Below, one piece after another: positions 1 through 7,604 of a stretch of DNA of 16,249 nt (positions within the stretch are counted from its first letter, which is position 1; every line of letters begins with the position of its first letter). The stretch is taken from NCBI RefSeq assembly GCF_905209685.1, contig NZ_CAJLUB010000030.1, forward strand, positions 1 to 16,249. Direction: 5' to 3'. The position numbers and the translations under genes are program-made. Under the pieces are notes generated by a model. The model did no database searches. It was given only the letters and a program-made list of their open reading frames with translations, and was not told where the DNA came from. The DNA is from an uncultured Veillonella sp. (lineage in GTDB: Bacteria > Bacillota > Negativicutes > Veillonellales > Veillonellaceae).

Positions 1-7
1 GTATAAA

Positions 8-26
8 ATTATAATCTGATTATAAT
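8..26. promoter_or_regulatory. Fur/PerR-like inverted repeat
   Basis: The sequence is a perfect inverted repeat with 9-base arms, ATTATAATC and GATTATAAT, around a single central T. The half-sites TTATAAT/ATTATAA are those of the classical PerR box, but they are separated by three bases here (CTG) where the known box has one. It lies beyond the 3' end of the DUF805 gene and would probably serve a gene to the left of the window. An AT-rich chance palindrome is the alternative. Confidence 0.3.
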
Positions 27-38
27 GTTTCTATAGAA

Positions 39-67
39 TGAAAGTCAAGAAAAATTCTTAACTTTCA
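39..67 (-). terminator. Hairpin at the end of the DUF805 gene
   Basis: The arms 39-51 and 55-67 pair with one C/A mismatch around an AAA loop, and they include the last codons and stop of the minus-strand gene. No real run of T follows on either strand, so this is at best a weak terminator or a 3'-end stabilising hairpin. Confidence 0.3.
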
Positions 68-894
68 ATATGCCAAGATTTTTTAAACAAAAGATGATAA
101 CTGACAAAAATATTGATATACGGAATGCCAAGCCCAATTATCCATAAACCGCTTAATAGAGAATCATGAAGTCTACGTATACCTAGTGTAATCATCGCTA
201 AAGCTGGCCATATCAGGATCGCCATAAATCCCCAACGTGGTATATAAAGAGATATACCACACTGAACAATTAACGATACTACGGCTATAGCCATATTCAT
301 AATAATGTCCATAAAAATGCGAGCTCCTACAAGACCGCCCCAAAAGACTGATACAGGAGTCCTGCCCTTAACATCAAAGATTTTAGCAAATAAAACATCC
401 CATATACAGCTACAAATATAGTCAAATTTACTATTATTTGTATCTTTAGTAATCGTGGAACTTCGAGTATAGGTAATAATATAGTTATTATACCTATCTC
501 GTCCTTCATCTAAACCATACTCATTAGAATCTGGCACACTAAGTGGCAACGCAAAGCAAGCCAAGATAAAATACTGCCATAAAAATCCGTCCCAATGAAA
601 GCCTGCATTTATAAAGGTTTCGGATATAGATTCCCAACTAAAACTCATACCCCAATATACCCACAAACTTAGGTATGCTATGGGTACTAAAATCATATAC
701 CACAAGGATGAACCACAGTCATTCAATCTACGTTTGAGTAAAAAAATAGTTACTACTATATGTATAATCTGCAAACATCCAAAATAAATATATGACAAAT
801 ATGTACTGCCTTGAAACAAACCATCTTGAATAAATCCTATCAATACCACAAATAGAAGGTACGCTAAAAATTTGCTTCCCATTAAACCAAGCAC
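58..894 (-). CDS. Tandem DUF805 family inner-membrane protein (5' end apparently frameshifted)
   Basis: This is a polytopic membrane protein with two copies of the DUF805 (YhaH-like) domain, a family of unknown function. The domain signature RRLxD appears twice, at residues 55-59 (RRLND) and 240-244 (RRLHD). The second copy also has its usual entry motif, F-x-x-K-G-R followed by F-W, at residues 173-185. Hydrophobic segments surround both copies, and a polar linker covers about residues 120-165. The longest reading begins at a GTG at 894, but the first domain then lacks the GR-containing entry motif. That motif is present just upstream in another frame (separate entry), so the true gene probably began near 986. 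If the gene is really as read here, ATG 882-880 is a better start, because it overlaps the upstream stop as TAATG. Codons are AT-rich compared with the operons to the right. Domain assignment is fairly sure; function is unknown. Confidence 0.7.
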   Translation of the reverse strand: MLGLMGSKFLAYLLFVVLIGFIQDGLFQGSTYLSYIYFGCLQIIHIVVTIFLLKRRLNDCGSSLWYMILVPIAYLSLWVYWGMSFSWESISETFINAGFHWDGFLWQYFILACFALPLSVPDSNEYGLDEGRDRYNNYIITYTRSSTITKDTNNSKFDYICSCIWDVLFAKIFDVKGRTPVSVFWGGLVGARIFMDIIMNMAIAVVSLIVQCGISLYIPRWGFMAILIWPALAMITLGIRRLHDSLLSGLWIIGLGIPYINIFVSYHLLFKKSWHIES

Positions 895-986
895 AGCCCA
901 TAAAAAGCCAATCGGCCTATACGTTGATTCACTCGCAGCATTTCTATATTTTGTTTAAATAGTGAAATCTCATTATCTAACCACAT
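882..986 (-). pseudogene. Out-of-frame 5' segment of the DUF805 gene
   Basis: An ATG at 986-984 opens a 34-codon frame whose peptide contains RVNQRIGRLAFYG and ends at TAA 884-882. The F..(R/K)xGR..F pattern matches the entry motif of the second DUF805 domain (FDVKGRTPVSVFW), so this looks like the missing start of domain 1. Adding one base in the T5 run (plus-strand A's 902-906) would fuse the frames and give GRLAFLWAVLGLMGSK, a sensible continuation into the first membrane helix. The cause could be a real frameshift mutation, a homopolymer sequencing error, or coupled reinitiation at the TAATG overlap. A purine-rich GAGAGAAGAGAG stretch lies about a dozen bases upstream of the ATG. Confidence 0.6.
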
Positions 987-1260
987 TAAAATAAATCTCT
1001 CTTCTCTCTCATACCGAAGGATATCTTCAAATTAAAGCCATGTAAACATAATCAATAAAGAGCTACATATACATCCCTTTTATTGTTATATCATATCCAG
1101 TTTTCTATCTATTCTAATATAAATAATTAAAATTGAATATATTGTCTCTCAAGCAGTCCATAAATTTAGAAGGTTTATATTGTGTTCCCTTAAATACTAA
1201 TAGTATACTGAAACTACATATGTTATCAGGTTTTACTGATTATTATGCCAAGGAGAGAGC
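987..1260. other. Divergent intergenic region
   Basis: This AT-rich gap of 274 bases lies between the divergent DUF805 and Sel1-repeat genes. Apart from a possible plus-strand promoter and the AGGAGAG ribosome site at about 1250-1256, nothing further is recognised. No open frame with a credible ribosome site and no RNA gene was seen. Confidence 0.6.
1180..1209 (+). promoter_or_regulatory. Possible sigma70-type promoter of the Sel1-repeat gene
   Basis: TTGTGT at 1180-1185 and TATACT at 1204-1209 are separated by 18 bases and would start transcription near 1216, about 45 bases before the ATG. The -35 match is only moderate, and AT-rich DNA gives many such matches. Confidence 0.35.
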
Positions 1261-3474
1261 ATGAGTTTTTATTTTACTGATCAAATACAACAGTCTTTCA
1301 ATAAAATATTCCACCAATGCAATAAAGATATCGCTTGGGAGGGTAAGGCTGAGCTCGATGCCCTTGTGAAATTGGACGAGGAAGGGCAAGAGATTCCAGG
1401 TATCGGCGATGTGTACGCTATTTTGGCGCGCGTCTATTCTGGTCCTCAGTTCACATGGATTGAAGCAGGTTTCCCTGAGGATGATACTAAGGCGTATAGC
1501 TACTTACATAGGGCTATCCGCAAAGGCAGTGCCATTGCTATTTTACAGGCTATGCGTACCTCAGGTGCCCTTACACCAACCATTGAAAAAGAGCTGCCTA
1601 TGACAAAGGACGAAGCATTCCAGCGCGTCTATGAAGGCGCTCAAAAGGGTTGTTCCTACTGTGCCTACGCCATTGCCAATGTATTCCAATGGGAGGATTA
1701 CCGCCTCTTGCCATCTGCACAAAAGATAGTTAATGAAGTTGAACCATCTGGTGTTGCCCGTTTCTTGAAATCTTTATTTATACAACAAGATCAACGTAAA
1801 TTAGCAAATAAGGTAACAGCTATTGCGCAGCAATGGTTGCGTAAATCTGCTGATGCAGGTCTTGTCATTGCGTACCGTAACCTTCGCATCACCTATGCCG
1901 AGAAAGGTAATAAGGCAATGGAGGAACACGTTATTTTTGAAGGCGCTGAAGCAGGTTTGCCACTCATGATGTATTTAGCAGGCGATATATGTAAGTCGCG
2001 TGGAGAGCATGAACGAGCTCTCGAGTATTTTGAGCGCGGCGCAGCCATGAATAATGGCCTGTGCTTGCGTGAAGCTGCTGAATATTATGCGAAACTAGGT
2101 GAGTCTCACAAAAGAATCCCTCAAGATATTCAAAAGGCCCTCAAATACTATGAACGTGCCGCTATAAGCCCAGATTATTTAGACTTTAATGACCACGCTT
2201 ATGTTACAATGCAAGCCATCATTCTTCGTACATTGAACATCGATGGGCAATCCCAAGACTGGTCTCGCATTGCTCACTTATTGCAACATCCAGCTATTTA
2301 CAGTCTCGATAGCCTTTGGCCATATCTCGCTTATGTATTTACGTTCAAAAAAGGTAATACCCCTGCCATAGAAACCGCCGTAGAGTGCGTTGATCAGTCT
2401 AGCAAATGTTACGATAGATACGGCAGTTATGACTATGCGGACCATCTATGGCAACTGGCAGCGGGCTATTGCTACGAAACTGGTGCCATTACCAAAAAGC
2501 CGGAGTTAGACCTAGCCGTTACCTTCTACGAGCATGCTCGTGAAAGCATCAACCGTCTCAACACAAGAAACGATAATTGTTTTGGTACTGGTGAACCGTT
2601 GGTAATTCCTGACGAAGCATCTGAACGATTAGACGCCTTTGAACTCGTTAACGGACATTATCAGTACAAAGAAGGTGTCACACAATCTTCTACAACGTGC
2701 AATCCTATGCCACCTGCTTGGCCGCAAAACTCTGTTGACGTCTTAGAAATCTTTGAGGACTCTACAACTGGTTGGCGCACGAATAAATACGACTGGAATT
2801 TCATTCAACGGGAATGGGATACACAAAAATATCTCAGCTTTATCATCTATGATAATCGCCAATCCATAGGAAACGTTATTCACGATGTGTACAGCATCGT
2901 TATGTTCCACAATGAAGATAAAAATGCTTGTACCATCTATCTATATGGCTATATTGACAATCCAACGGAACGCGATGAAACCTTGGAGCCTACGGTATAC
3001 GAAATACGATACTTCAAGGAGATGTCCATTCCTGAAGGTCTCGCTTTAATTAAGGAATTCTATGATCATGCTACCTTGCCTGTTATTGATGAAAGTTGGG
3101 AGAAAGAGTACAAAAACACTACGCCTCCTCGGGAATACGTATTAACTTGCGACAACGATATTTTCTACCTCAATCAATATGAATTTTCAAATCAAATGAT
3201 TAAGGATGCCTTAGAAGGCGTAGCGAATGGTAAGTATGATATGATTTCGGTTCGCCCTTCTAGCATTGATGATCAATGCATTAGCTATTATATCGAGCGC
3301 AAAAAAGGTAAAAACTTACGCATTCAACTCTATGCCACTGTAGACGAGGACAACGAATATGTCTTCGAACGAGAATCTTGCAACTTAACCTCCATTAACT
3401 ACTGGATTCAGGAATCTATAACAAGCAACAAACTACCGGATTTAAGTGATTGGGATGAAATAAAACAAAAATAA
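1261..3474 (+). CDS. Sel1/TPR-like repeat protein with uncharacterised C-terminal region
   Basis: This 737-residue protein has no signal peptide or membrane segment and is probably cytoplasmic. Roughly residues 50-310 and 390-435 consist of Sel1-like helical repeats, recognisable by A-x-x-Y/W-x-x-x-A-A/G patterns: KAYSYLHRAIRKG, EAFQRVYEGAQKG, QQWLRKSADAG, RALEYFERGAA, KALKYYERAA and LAVTFYEHARES. Such repeats form solenoids that usually mediate protein-protein contacts. From about residue 480 to the end the sequence is no longer repetitive: it is acidic, rich in Tyr, Trp and Asp, looks alpha/beta, and matches no family I recognise. The ATG has AGGAGAG about five bases upstream. The MFS gene follows after 49 bases on the same strand, so the two may be co-transcribed. 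The repeat call is fairly sure; no function can be given. Confidence 0.7.
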   Translation: MSFYFTDQIQQSFNKIFHQCNKDIAWEGKAELDALVKLDEEGQEIPGIGDVYAILARVYSGPQFTWIEAGFPEDDTKAYSYLHRAIRKGSAIAILQAMRTSGALTPTIEKELPMTKDEAFQRVYEGAQKGCSYCAYAIANVFQWEDYRLLPSAQKIVNEVEPSGVARFLKSLFIQQDQRKLANKVTAIAQQWLRKSADAGLVIAYRNLRITYAEKGNKAMEEHVIFEGAEAGLPLMMYLAGDICKSRGEHERALEYFERGAAMNNGLCLREAAEYYAKLGESHKRIPQDIQKALKYYERAAISPDYLDFNDHAYVTMQAIILRTLNIDGQSQDWSRIAHLLQHPAIYSLDSLWPYLAYVFTFKKGNTPAIETAVECVDQSSKCYDRYGSYDYADHLWQLAAGYCYETGAITKKPELDLAVTFYEHARESINRLNTRNDNCFGTGEPLVIPDEASERLDAFELVNGHYQYKEGVTQSSTTCNPMPPAWPQNSVDVLEIFEDSTTGWRTNKYDWNFIQREWDTQKYLSFIIYDNRQSIGNVIHDVYSIVMFHNEDKNACTIYLYGYIDNPTERDETLEPTVYEIRYFKEMSIPEGLALIKEFYDHATLPVIDESWEKEYKNTTPPREYVLTCDNDIFYLNQYEFSNQMIKDALEGVANGKYDMISVRPSSIDDQCISYYIERKKGKNLRIQLYATVDEDNEYVFERESCNLTSINYWIQESITSNKLPDLSDWDEIKQK

Positions 3475-3523
3475 GAGTATTATTTTATCAAGAACATACT
3501 ATGACTAAGAAAGGAGGGATACA

Positions 3524-4702
3524 TTGGAAACGTGGAAACGAACGGTATACATCAGTTTAGTCTGTGTATTCTGTACAGCCTTTGGTGTAAGTCAGCTAGC
3601 TCCAATTCTGCCTTTATACTTTCATGATTTAGGCGTCCAAACACCAGAAGCAATGTCCTTATGGTCTGGTTTAGCAACCGGTGCAACTTACATAATCGTT
3701 TGCTTGGCTGCTCCATTTTGGGGTCGTGTTGCTGACAAAAAAGGTCGTAAAATTACATTAATACGATCTAGCTTTGGCATGGCCTTATGTAATGCTTTGA
3801 TTGCCTTTCAAACAACCCCTGAGGGAGTCGTACTAATTCGTTTAATCCAAGGTCTTGTAAGTGGATTTTACTCCGCATCAATTACCTTAATTGCTTCTGA
3901 AACCCCTATTGAGCGAACAGGTTGGGCCTTAGGTCTATTGGCATCGGCTAACCTAGCAGGCTCGCTCCTTGGACCTCTATTAGGTGGCTACATTGCAGAT
4001 ACAGTAGGTATTCGCAATGACTTTATCATCGTCGGTGCCCTCATGGGCTTAGCCGGTGTGCTAGCTACTATATTCATCCATGAAAATTATGTACCAAAGC
4101 CTAATCCTGAAAAACTTTCCATCCGCAAGTTAAAAGAGCAAATACCAGAATTTAATAGCATTGTCGCATTATGTGTAGCCTCCTTTATCTACGCAATATG
4201 TATTATGTCCTTACAACCTGTTATCTCCGTATATATTAAAGGAATCGTTCCTAGCGACACAGAAAATCTCGCATTTATTGCAGGTGCCGTATTCTCCGCT
4301 ATGGGTATTGCTCAACTTATGAGTAGCTCTCCACTAGGTAAATTGGTCGATAAAATTGGCCCCCGTAAAGTGTTAGTAGTCTCTCTTATCTATGTAGGGG
4401 TTTTAAATATCCCTCAAGCCTATGTTTCCGATGTATATCAACTTGCCATCATCAGATTCCTACAAGGCTTTGGGTTAGGCGGTATGCTTCCTGCTTTAAA
4501 CACCTACCTATCTTCCAAAACACCTCGAGAATTTACAGGCCAAGTATTTTCCTATAATCAGTCTTGTTTATTTTTCGGCTATTTCTTAGGGTCTGTTGGT
4601 GGTGCTAGCCTTATGGCATGGCTAGGCTTTACTACCCTATTCTGGGTTAGCGGTGGCTTATTTATTATTTCCGCTCTATGGATTGGCTTCAAACTTAAAT
4701 AA
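3524..4702 (+). CDS. mdtG: MdtG-like MFS (DHA1) drug efflux transporter
   Basis: This is a major facilitator superfamily permease of 392 residues with about 12 predicted membrane helices, the usual length for DHA1 proton-coupled multidrug exporters. The loop between helices 2 and 3 carries motif A (GRVADKKGRK, preceded by APFWG). A degenerate copy, GKLVDKIGPRK, occurs in the second half. Helix 5 has the antiporter motif C (GSLLGPLLGG). The patterns LWSG, APFWG, GWALG and FSYNQS, and their order, resemble E. coli MdtG as I remember it, so that is my nearest named relative, but the substrate cannot be read from sequence. Translation starts at TTG 3524-3526, chosen because a strong AAGGAGG lies at 3511-3517 with a seven-base spacer and no in-frame ATG is as well placed. 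It may share a transcript with the upstream Sel1-repeat gene. It ends at a hairpin terminator facing the convergent dcuC-like gene. Confidence 0.85.
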   Translation: METWKRTVYISLVCVFCTAFGVSQLAPILPLYFHDLGVQTPEAMSLWSGLATGATYIIVCLAAPFWGRVADKKGRKITLIRSSFGMALCNALIAFQTTPEGVVLIRLIQGLVSGFYSASITLIASETPIERTGWALGLLASANLAGSLLGPLLGGYIADTVGIRNDFIIVGALMGLAGVLATIFIHENYVPKPNPEKLSIRKLKEQIPEFNSIVALCVASFIYAICIMSLQPVISVYIKGIVPSDTENLAFIAGAVFSAMGIAQLMSSSPLGKLVDKIGPRKVLVVSLIYVGVLNIPQAYVSDVYQLAIIRFLQGFGLGGMLPALNTYLSSKTPREFTGQVFSYNQSCLFFGYFLGSVGGASLMAWLGFTTLFWVSGGLFIISALWIGFKLK

Positions 4703-4711
4703 TAGAAATTT

Positions 4712-4755
4712 ACAATATAAATAGAACCACATAACTCTACAATATAAAGAGAACC
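4712..4755. repeat. Short direct repeat before the terminator
   Basis: ACAATATAAATAGAACC (4712-4728) and ACAATATAAAGAGAACC (4739-4755) are direct repeats 27 bases apart that differ at one position. The second copy forms the left side of the terminator hairpin, so the first may be a duplicated terminator arm. Confidence 0.5.
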
Positions 4756-4790
4756 CCTTCATGATGTTAATCATAATGGGGTTCTTTTCT
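4747..4790. terminator. Terminator between the convergent MFS and dcuC-like genes
   Basis: AAGAGAACCCC pairs with GGGGTTCTTTT (4747-4757 with 4778-4788, one G-T pair), and an inner ATGAT/ATCAT stem caps it. On the plus strand it runs into TTTTCTT, a good intrinsic terminator for the MFS gene. The A-rich left flank gives a weaker T tract on the minus strand, so it may also stop the dcuC-side transcript. Confidence 0.8.
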
Positions 4791-4865
4791 TATGCATTTT
4801 AAATTTAAAAGCTTTAAGCTGTTTAACTTTATATCATTATAGTTGCACAACTACATGTTATCTAA

Positions 4866-6119
4866 TTATAGTAACAATAGCATAATAACTACTGTAGCAA
4901 TAATACATGGTACAGCATTACGTTTTGCCATTTCCATAGGATTGATACCAGCAAGGCCGGCAATGATGATACCTGCACCTGCTACTGGACTCATACTACG
5001 ACCGATACCAGCACCTAATTGGGCCATGGAGCCCAGTTGCATAATGCCATAGCCAAAGTCAGCTGCATGAGGTGTTACCGCACCGTTAAACGCAAGGGCT
5101 GCTGCATTACCAGAACCAGAAATAACAGCTAATAAGAATGGACCAAAGGCAGCACCGATTTGAGCAATTTGTTGAGAGTTCTTCATGCCATCAATGAGTG
5201 CACTTGTAAGGCCGATGTATTGCATACCTGCTGTAAAGCACGCTGCTGCAGCCATAAGACCAACTACATCGCACATGCCATCGCCAGTACCACGGAAGAA
5301 TTTCTTAACTGCATCTGTTACATTAGGTCGTACTGCAATAATACCAATCGCCGTACCAATTAACATGGACACAGGAACGGAAATCTCTGGAATCACTGCT
5401 ACTTGTTTACTACCAAGTACGAGTAATACAAGCGGAATGATTGGGATGATGGCATATAAGTAATTTACCTTGAATTCTTTGCCTTCTTCTTCGTTAGCCT
5501 CTTTCAATACATACCCTGTATGTTCCTTCTTAACGATAGCTACGATATTGAGCAAGATCGCCGCTACTACAATGCCGATTATAGCTTGCATAGAGAAGCT
5601 AGCAATAACGGTCATTACGTCTTCACCGGCTAGTTGTGCTACTTGTGGGTTAAACATAAGGCCTGGGCTCAATGCACTACCCCAAGTTCCTAAGAAAATA
5701 GCAGAGCCTGCCATGGCAGGATGCACACCAGAGCGAATCAATGCAGGAATTAGCAATGCGCCCACAGCAGCTGCACAGCCTGCTGCAGTAGGCAACGCAA
5801 TGTTGATCAAGAACGTAATAATAACAGCACCAGGGATGATGATTTTAGTCATCTTTTTAAGGCCTGCAGAGATGAAATATACCATGTGCTCTGTACATTT
5901 TGTATATTCCATAACATAACTAAAACCAAGTACTGTACAAATGGTTGGTACAAGACCTGGATTTGTAAGTTCTTTTACAAAGGCTGTCGTACCAGCACCA
6001 AGTTGCCCACCAATAAAGCACATTAATAAGCCCGATAGCAATAAAACGAGCCGTGTTTCAAACTGTTTAATAATGGCAATAAACGTCGCCACTACGATAA
6101 CAATACCAGCAATAACCAT
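4866..6119 (-). CDS. dcuC: DcuC family anaerobic C4-dicarboxylate-type transporter
   Basis: This polytopic membrane permease has 417 residues and about 10-12 hydrophobic segments. It matches the DcuC family, whose E. coli member exports succinate or exchanges dicarboxylates in anaerobic growth. Family signatures visible are the helix-loop around GSGNA (C-terminal third), the GRSMSPVAGAGIIIAG segment (DcuC has GRTISPVSG), and the closing GINPMEMAKRNAVP. TTGGAGAG lies five bases before the ATG. It is the last gene of a minus-strand cluster with two M20 amidohydrolases, 108 bases after the second. That suggests it imports their substrate or exchanges a dicarboxylic product; AbgT would be the usual transporter next to AbgA, and it is absent here. 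The family is confident; the substrate is open, so the symbol marks family membership only. Confidence 0.8.
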   Translation of the reverse strand: MVIAGIVIVVATFIAIIKQFETRLVLLLSGLLMCFIGGQLGAGTTAFVKELTNPGLVPTICTVLGFSYVMEYTKCTEHMVYFISAGLKKMTKIIIPGAVIITFLINIALPTAAGCAAAVGALLIPALIRSGVHPAMAGSAIFLGTWGSALSPGLMFNPQVAQLAGEDVMTVIASFSMQAIIGIVVAAILLNIVAIVKKEHTGYVLKEANEEEGKEFKVNYLYAIIPIIPLVLLVLGSKQVAVIPEISVPVSMLIGTAIGIIAVRPNVTDAVKKFFRGTGDGMCDVVGLMAAAACFTAGMQYIGLTSALIDGMKNSQQIAQIGAAFGPFLLAVISGSGNAAALAFNGAVTPHAADFGYGIMQLGSMAQLGAGIGRSMSPVAGAGIIIAGLAGINPMEMAKRNAVPCIIATVVIMLLLL

Positions 6120-6227
6120 ATTCTCTCCAATCCGTGTACTTTCAACTTAAAACGGCTAACAATACTCTATTACATCTTAAATTTGAAATACACTTTTACA
6201 CAATCTGATATCAACGGATATCTCTAC

Positions 6228-7472
6228 TTACACAAGTTTTGTAGTTTCTAAACTAAGTTTTCTAAGCACTGTATCCAATACCTTAGCGCCTGTAACGATG
6301 TCATCCATTTCCGCAAATTCAGCTGGATTATGACTAATACCTTCGCGGCATGGGATAAAAATCATTCCCGTTGGAACATCATCGGCCCAGTGCATAGCAT
6401 CATGACCAGCACCGCTTGGCATGGTCATATAGTCTACACCTACAGACTTAACAGCCTCTTCAATTTCTCGAATCATAGCTGGATGCATCGCTACAGGATG
6501 ATCCTGTGCAATAGGCTCAATCGTATAGGATAAGCCTCGTTTCTCTGCAATAACATCAATAAATTCCTTAATGAGAGTAACTACAGAATCACGGGCCACC
6601 TTAGAAATACTGCGAATATCAACGCCCAGTTTAACCGCCCCAGGGATAACGTTCATCGCACCCGGTGTTACCTCAACAACACCGACTGTGCCCACCACTG
6701 GAGGCTCCTCTTGCATGGATGCAATCTCCTCAATGCCGAGGATGATTTTTGAAGCCCCACATAACGCATCATGACGCAAATTCATTGGTGTTGCACCACT
6801 ATGATCCGCATTGCCACGAATGGTTACATAGAACCGCTCTGGTGCGGCAATCCCCGTTACAACACCGATGGGTTTTGCTTCGTGCTCTAGCACCTTCCCC
6901 TGTTCGATATGTATTTCAATGAAAGACTTTACAGGTTGTTTATATTCCATATGCTCAATAGCATCGGGATTTAAATTACGACCTTTCAACGCATCATACA
7001 AGGACACACCTTGTTTATCTACTAAGCGTTGTAAATCTTGCAATGTCAATTCACCACGCATAGCCTTACTACCTAATGTAGCAGCTCCAAAGCGACTAGA
7101 CTCTTCACACATAAAGTCCACCACTGCAATGGTATGGTCATGTTCAAAACCATCATTTGTCATACTGCGAACCGCTTCGATAGCAGACAATACGCCCACA
7201 ACACCATCATAGTTGCCCCCATTCGGTACGCTGTCCGTATGAGAGCCAACCATAACAATCGGTAACTCTGGGTTTTTACCAACTTTATACCCCATAACAT
7301 TACCGAAATCATCCATTTCAACAGTCAAGCCCGCATCAGTCATACGGTCAATGATATATTGGCGTCCCTTCCAGTCTGCGTCGGTGAAAGCTAGACGATT
7401 AATGCCTTCTCCAGGCGCAGTCAACTGTGCCATAGCCTCAAAATCTTTAGCTAAACGCTCTCGTTGAATCAT
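6228..7472 (-). CDS. M20C-type amidohydrolase (N-carbamoyl-L-amino-acid hydrolase / allantoate amidohydrolase)
   Basis: This is a cytoplasmic metal-dependent hydrolase of the AllC/HyuC/AmaB group, which removes carbamoyl or ureido groups from N-carbamoyl amino acids or allantoate. Numbered from the upstream GTG at 7484, the expected dinuclear-metal ligands are H82 (GSHTDS), D93 (NYDGVVG), E127/E128 (CEESSRFG), H192 (EIHIEQG) and H385 (ISHNPAE). The dimerisation (lid) domain lies between about 210 and 330. I prefer ATG 7472-7470 (414 residues) to that GTG, because GAGGTG at 7477-7482 is then a well-spaced ribosome site, whereas the GTG lies directly on it. The gene is 132 bases downstream of the abgA-like gene in a gap holding palindromes, and it precedes the DcuC-family transporter. 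Family members are hard to separate by substrate; allantoate, N-carbamoyl-amino acids, beta-ureidopropionate and N-formyl substrates are all possible. Confidence 0.85.
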   Translation of the reverse strand: MIQRERLAKDFEAMAQLTAPGEGINRLAFTDADWKGRQYIIDRMTDAGLTVEMDDFGNVMGYKVGKNPELPIVMVGSHTDSVPNGGNYDGVVGVLSAIEAVRSMTNDGFEHDHTIAVVDFMCEESSRFGAATLGSKAMRGELTLQDLQRLVDKQGVSLYDALKGRNLNPDAIEHMEYKQPVKSFIEIHIEQGKVLEHEAKPIGVVTGIAAPERFYVTIRGNADHSGATPMNLRHDALCGASKIILGIEEIASMQEEPPVVGTVGVVEVTPGAMNVIPGAVKLGVDIRSISKVARDSVVTLIKEFIDVIAEKRGLSYTIEPIAQDHPVAMHPAMIREIEEAVKSVGVDYMTMPSGAGHDAMHWADDVPTGMIFIPCREGISHNPAEFAEMDDIVTGAKVLDTVLRKLSLETTKLV

Positions 7473-7604
7473 ATAACACCTCACAATCTAATACTCATAT
7501 TACATCTAATATATAGCACACTATACATATTTCGATGTATACATCTATATAGTTATGTACCTATAGTTTAGATGTATGCATCACAATATCTCAATCAATA
7601 TGTC
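7473..7604 (-). promoter_or_regulatory. Operator-like palindromes between the two amidohydrolase genes
   Basis: GATGTATACATC at 7534-7545 is a perfect 12-base palindrome. GATGTATGCATC at 7571-7582 is a one-mismatch copy 37 bases away, and a further TACATC half-site lies at 7501-7506. The central TGTATACA resembles operators bound by GntR (FadR/VanR-type) repressors, which is inference. A weak TATATT-like -10 is visible on the minus strand near 7510, without a convincing -35. The region could hold a second, regulated promoter for the M20C and dcuC-like genes. Confidence 0.45.

Noticed and set aside
327..509. Minus-strand 60-codon frame inside the DUF805 gene
   Set aside because: It overlaps a well-supported DUF805 domain in another frame and has no family resemblance.
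4840..4853. TAGTTG/CAACTA short palindrome after the dcuC-like gene
   Set aside because: The stem is only six bases with a two-base gap and no following T run. The terminator at 4747-4790 explains the junction better.
5470..5919. 149-codon plus-strand frame antisense to the dcuC-like gene
   Set aside because: It is a shadow of a membrane-protein gene: the opposite frame stays open by codon bias. No ribosome site and no plausible protein features were seen.
6228..7484. GTG at 7484 as the start of the M20C gene
   Set aside because: The GTG lies next to the GAGGTG that serves as ribosome site for ATG 7472, so the four extra residues are unlikely.
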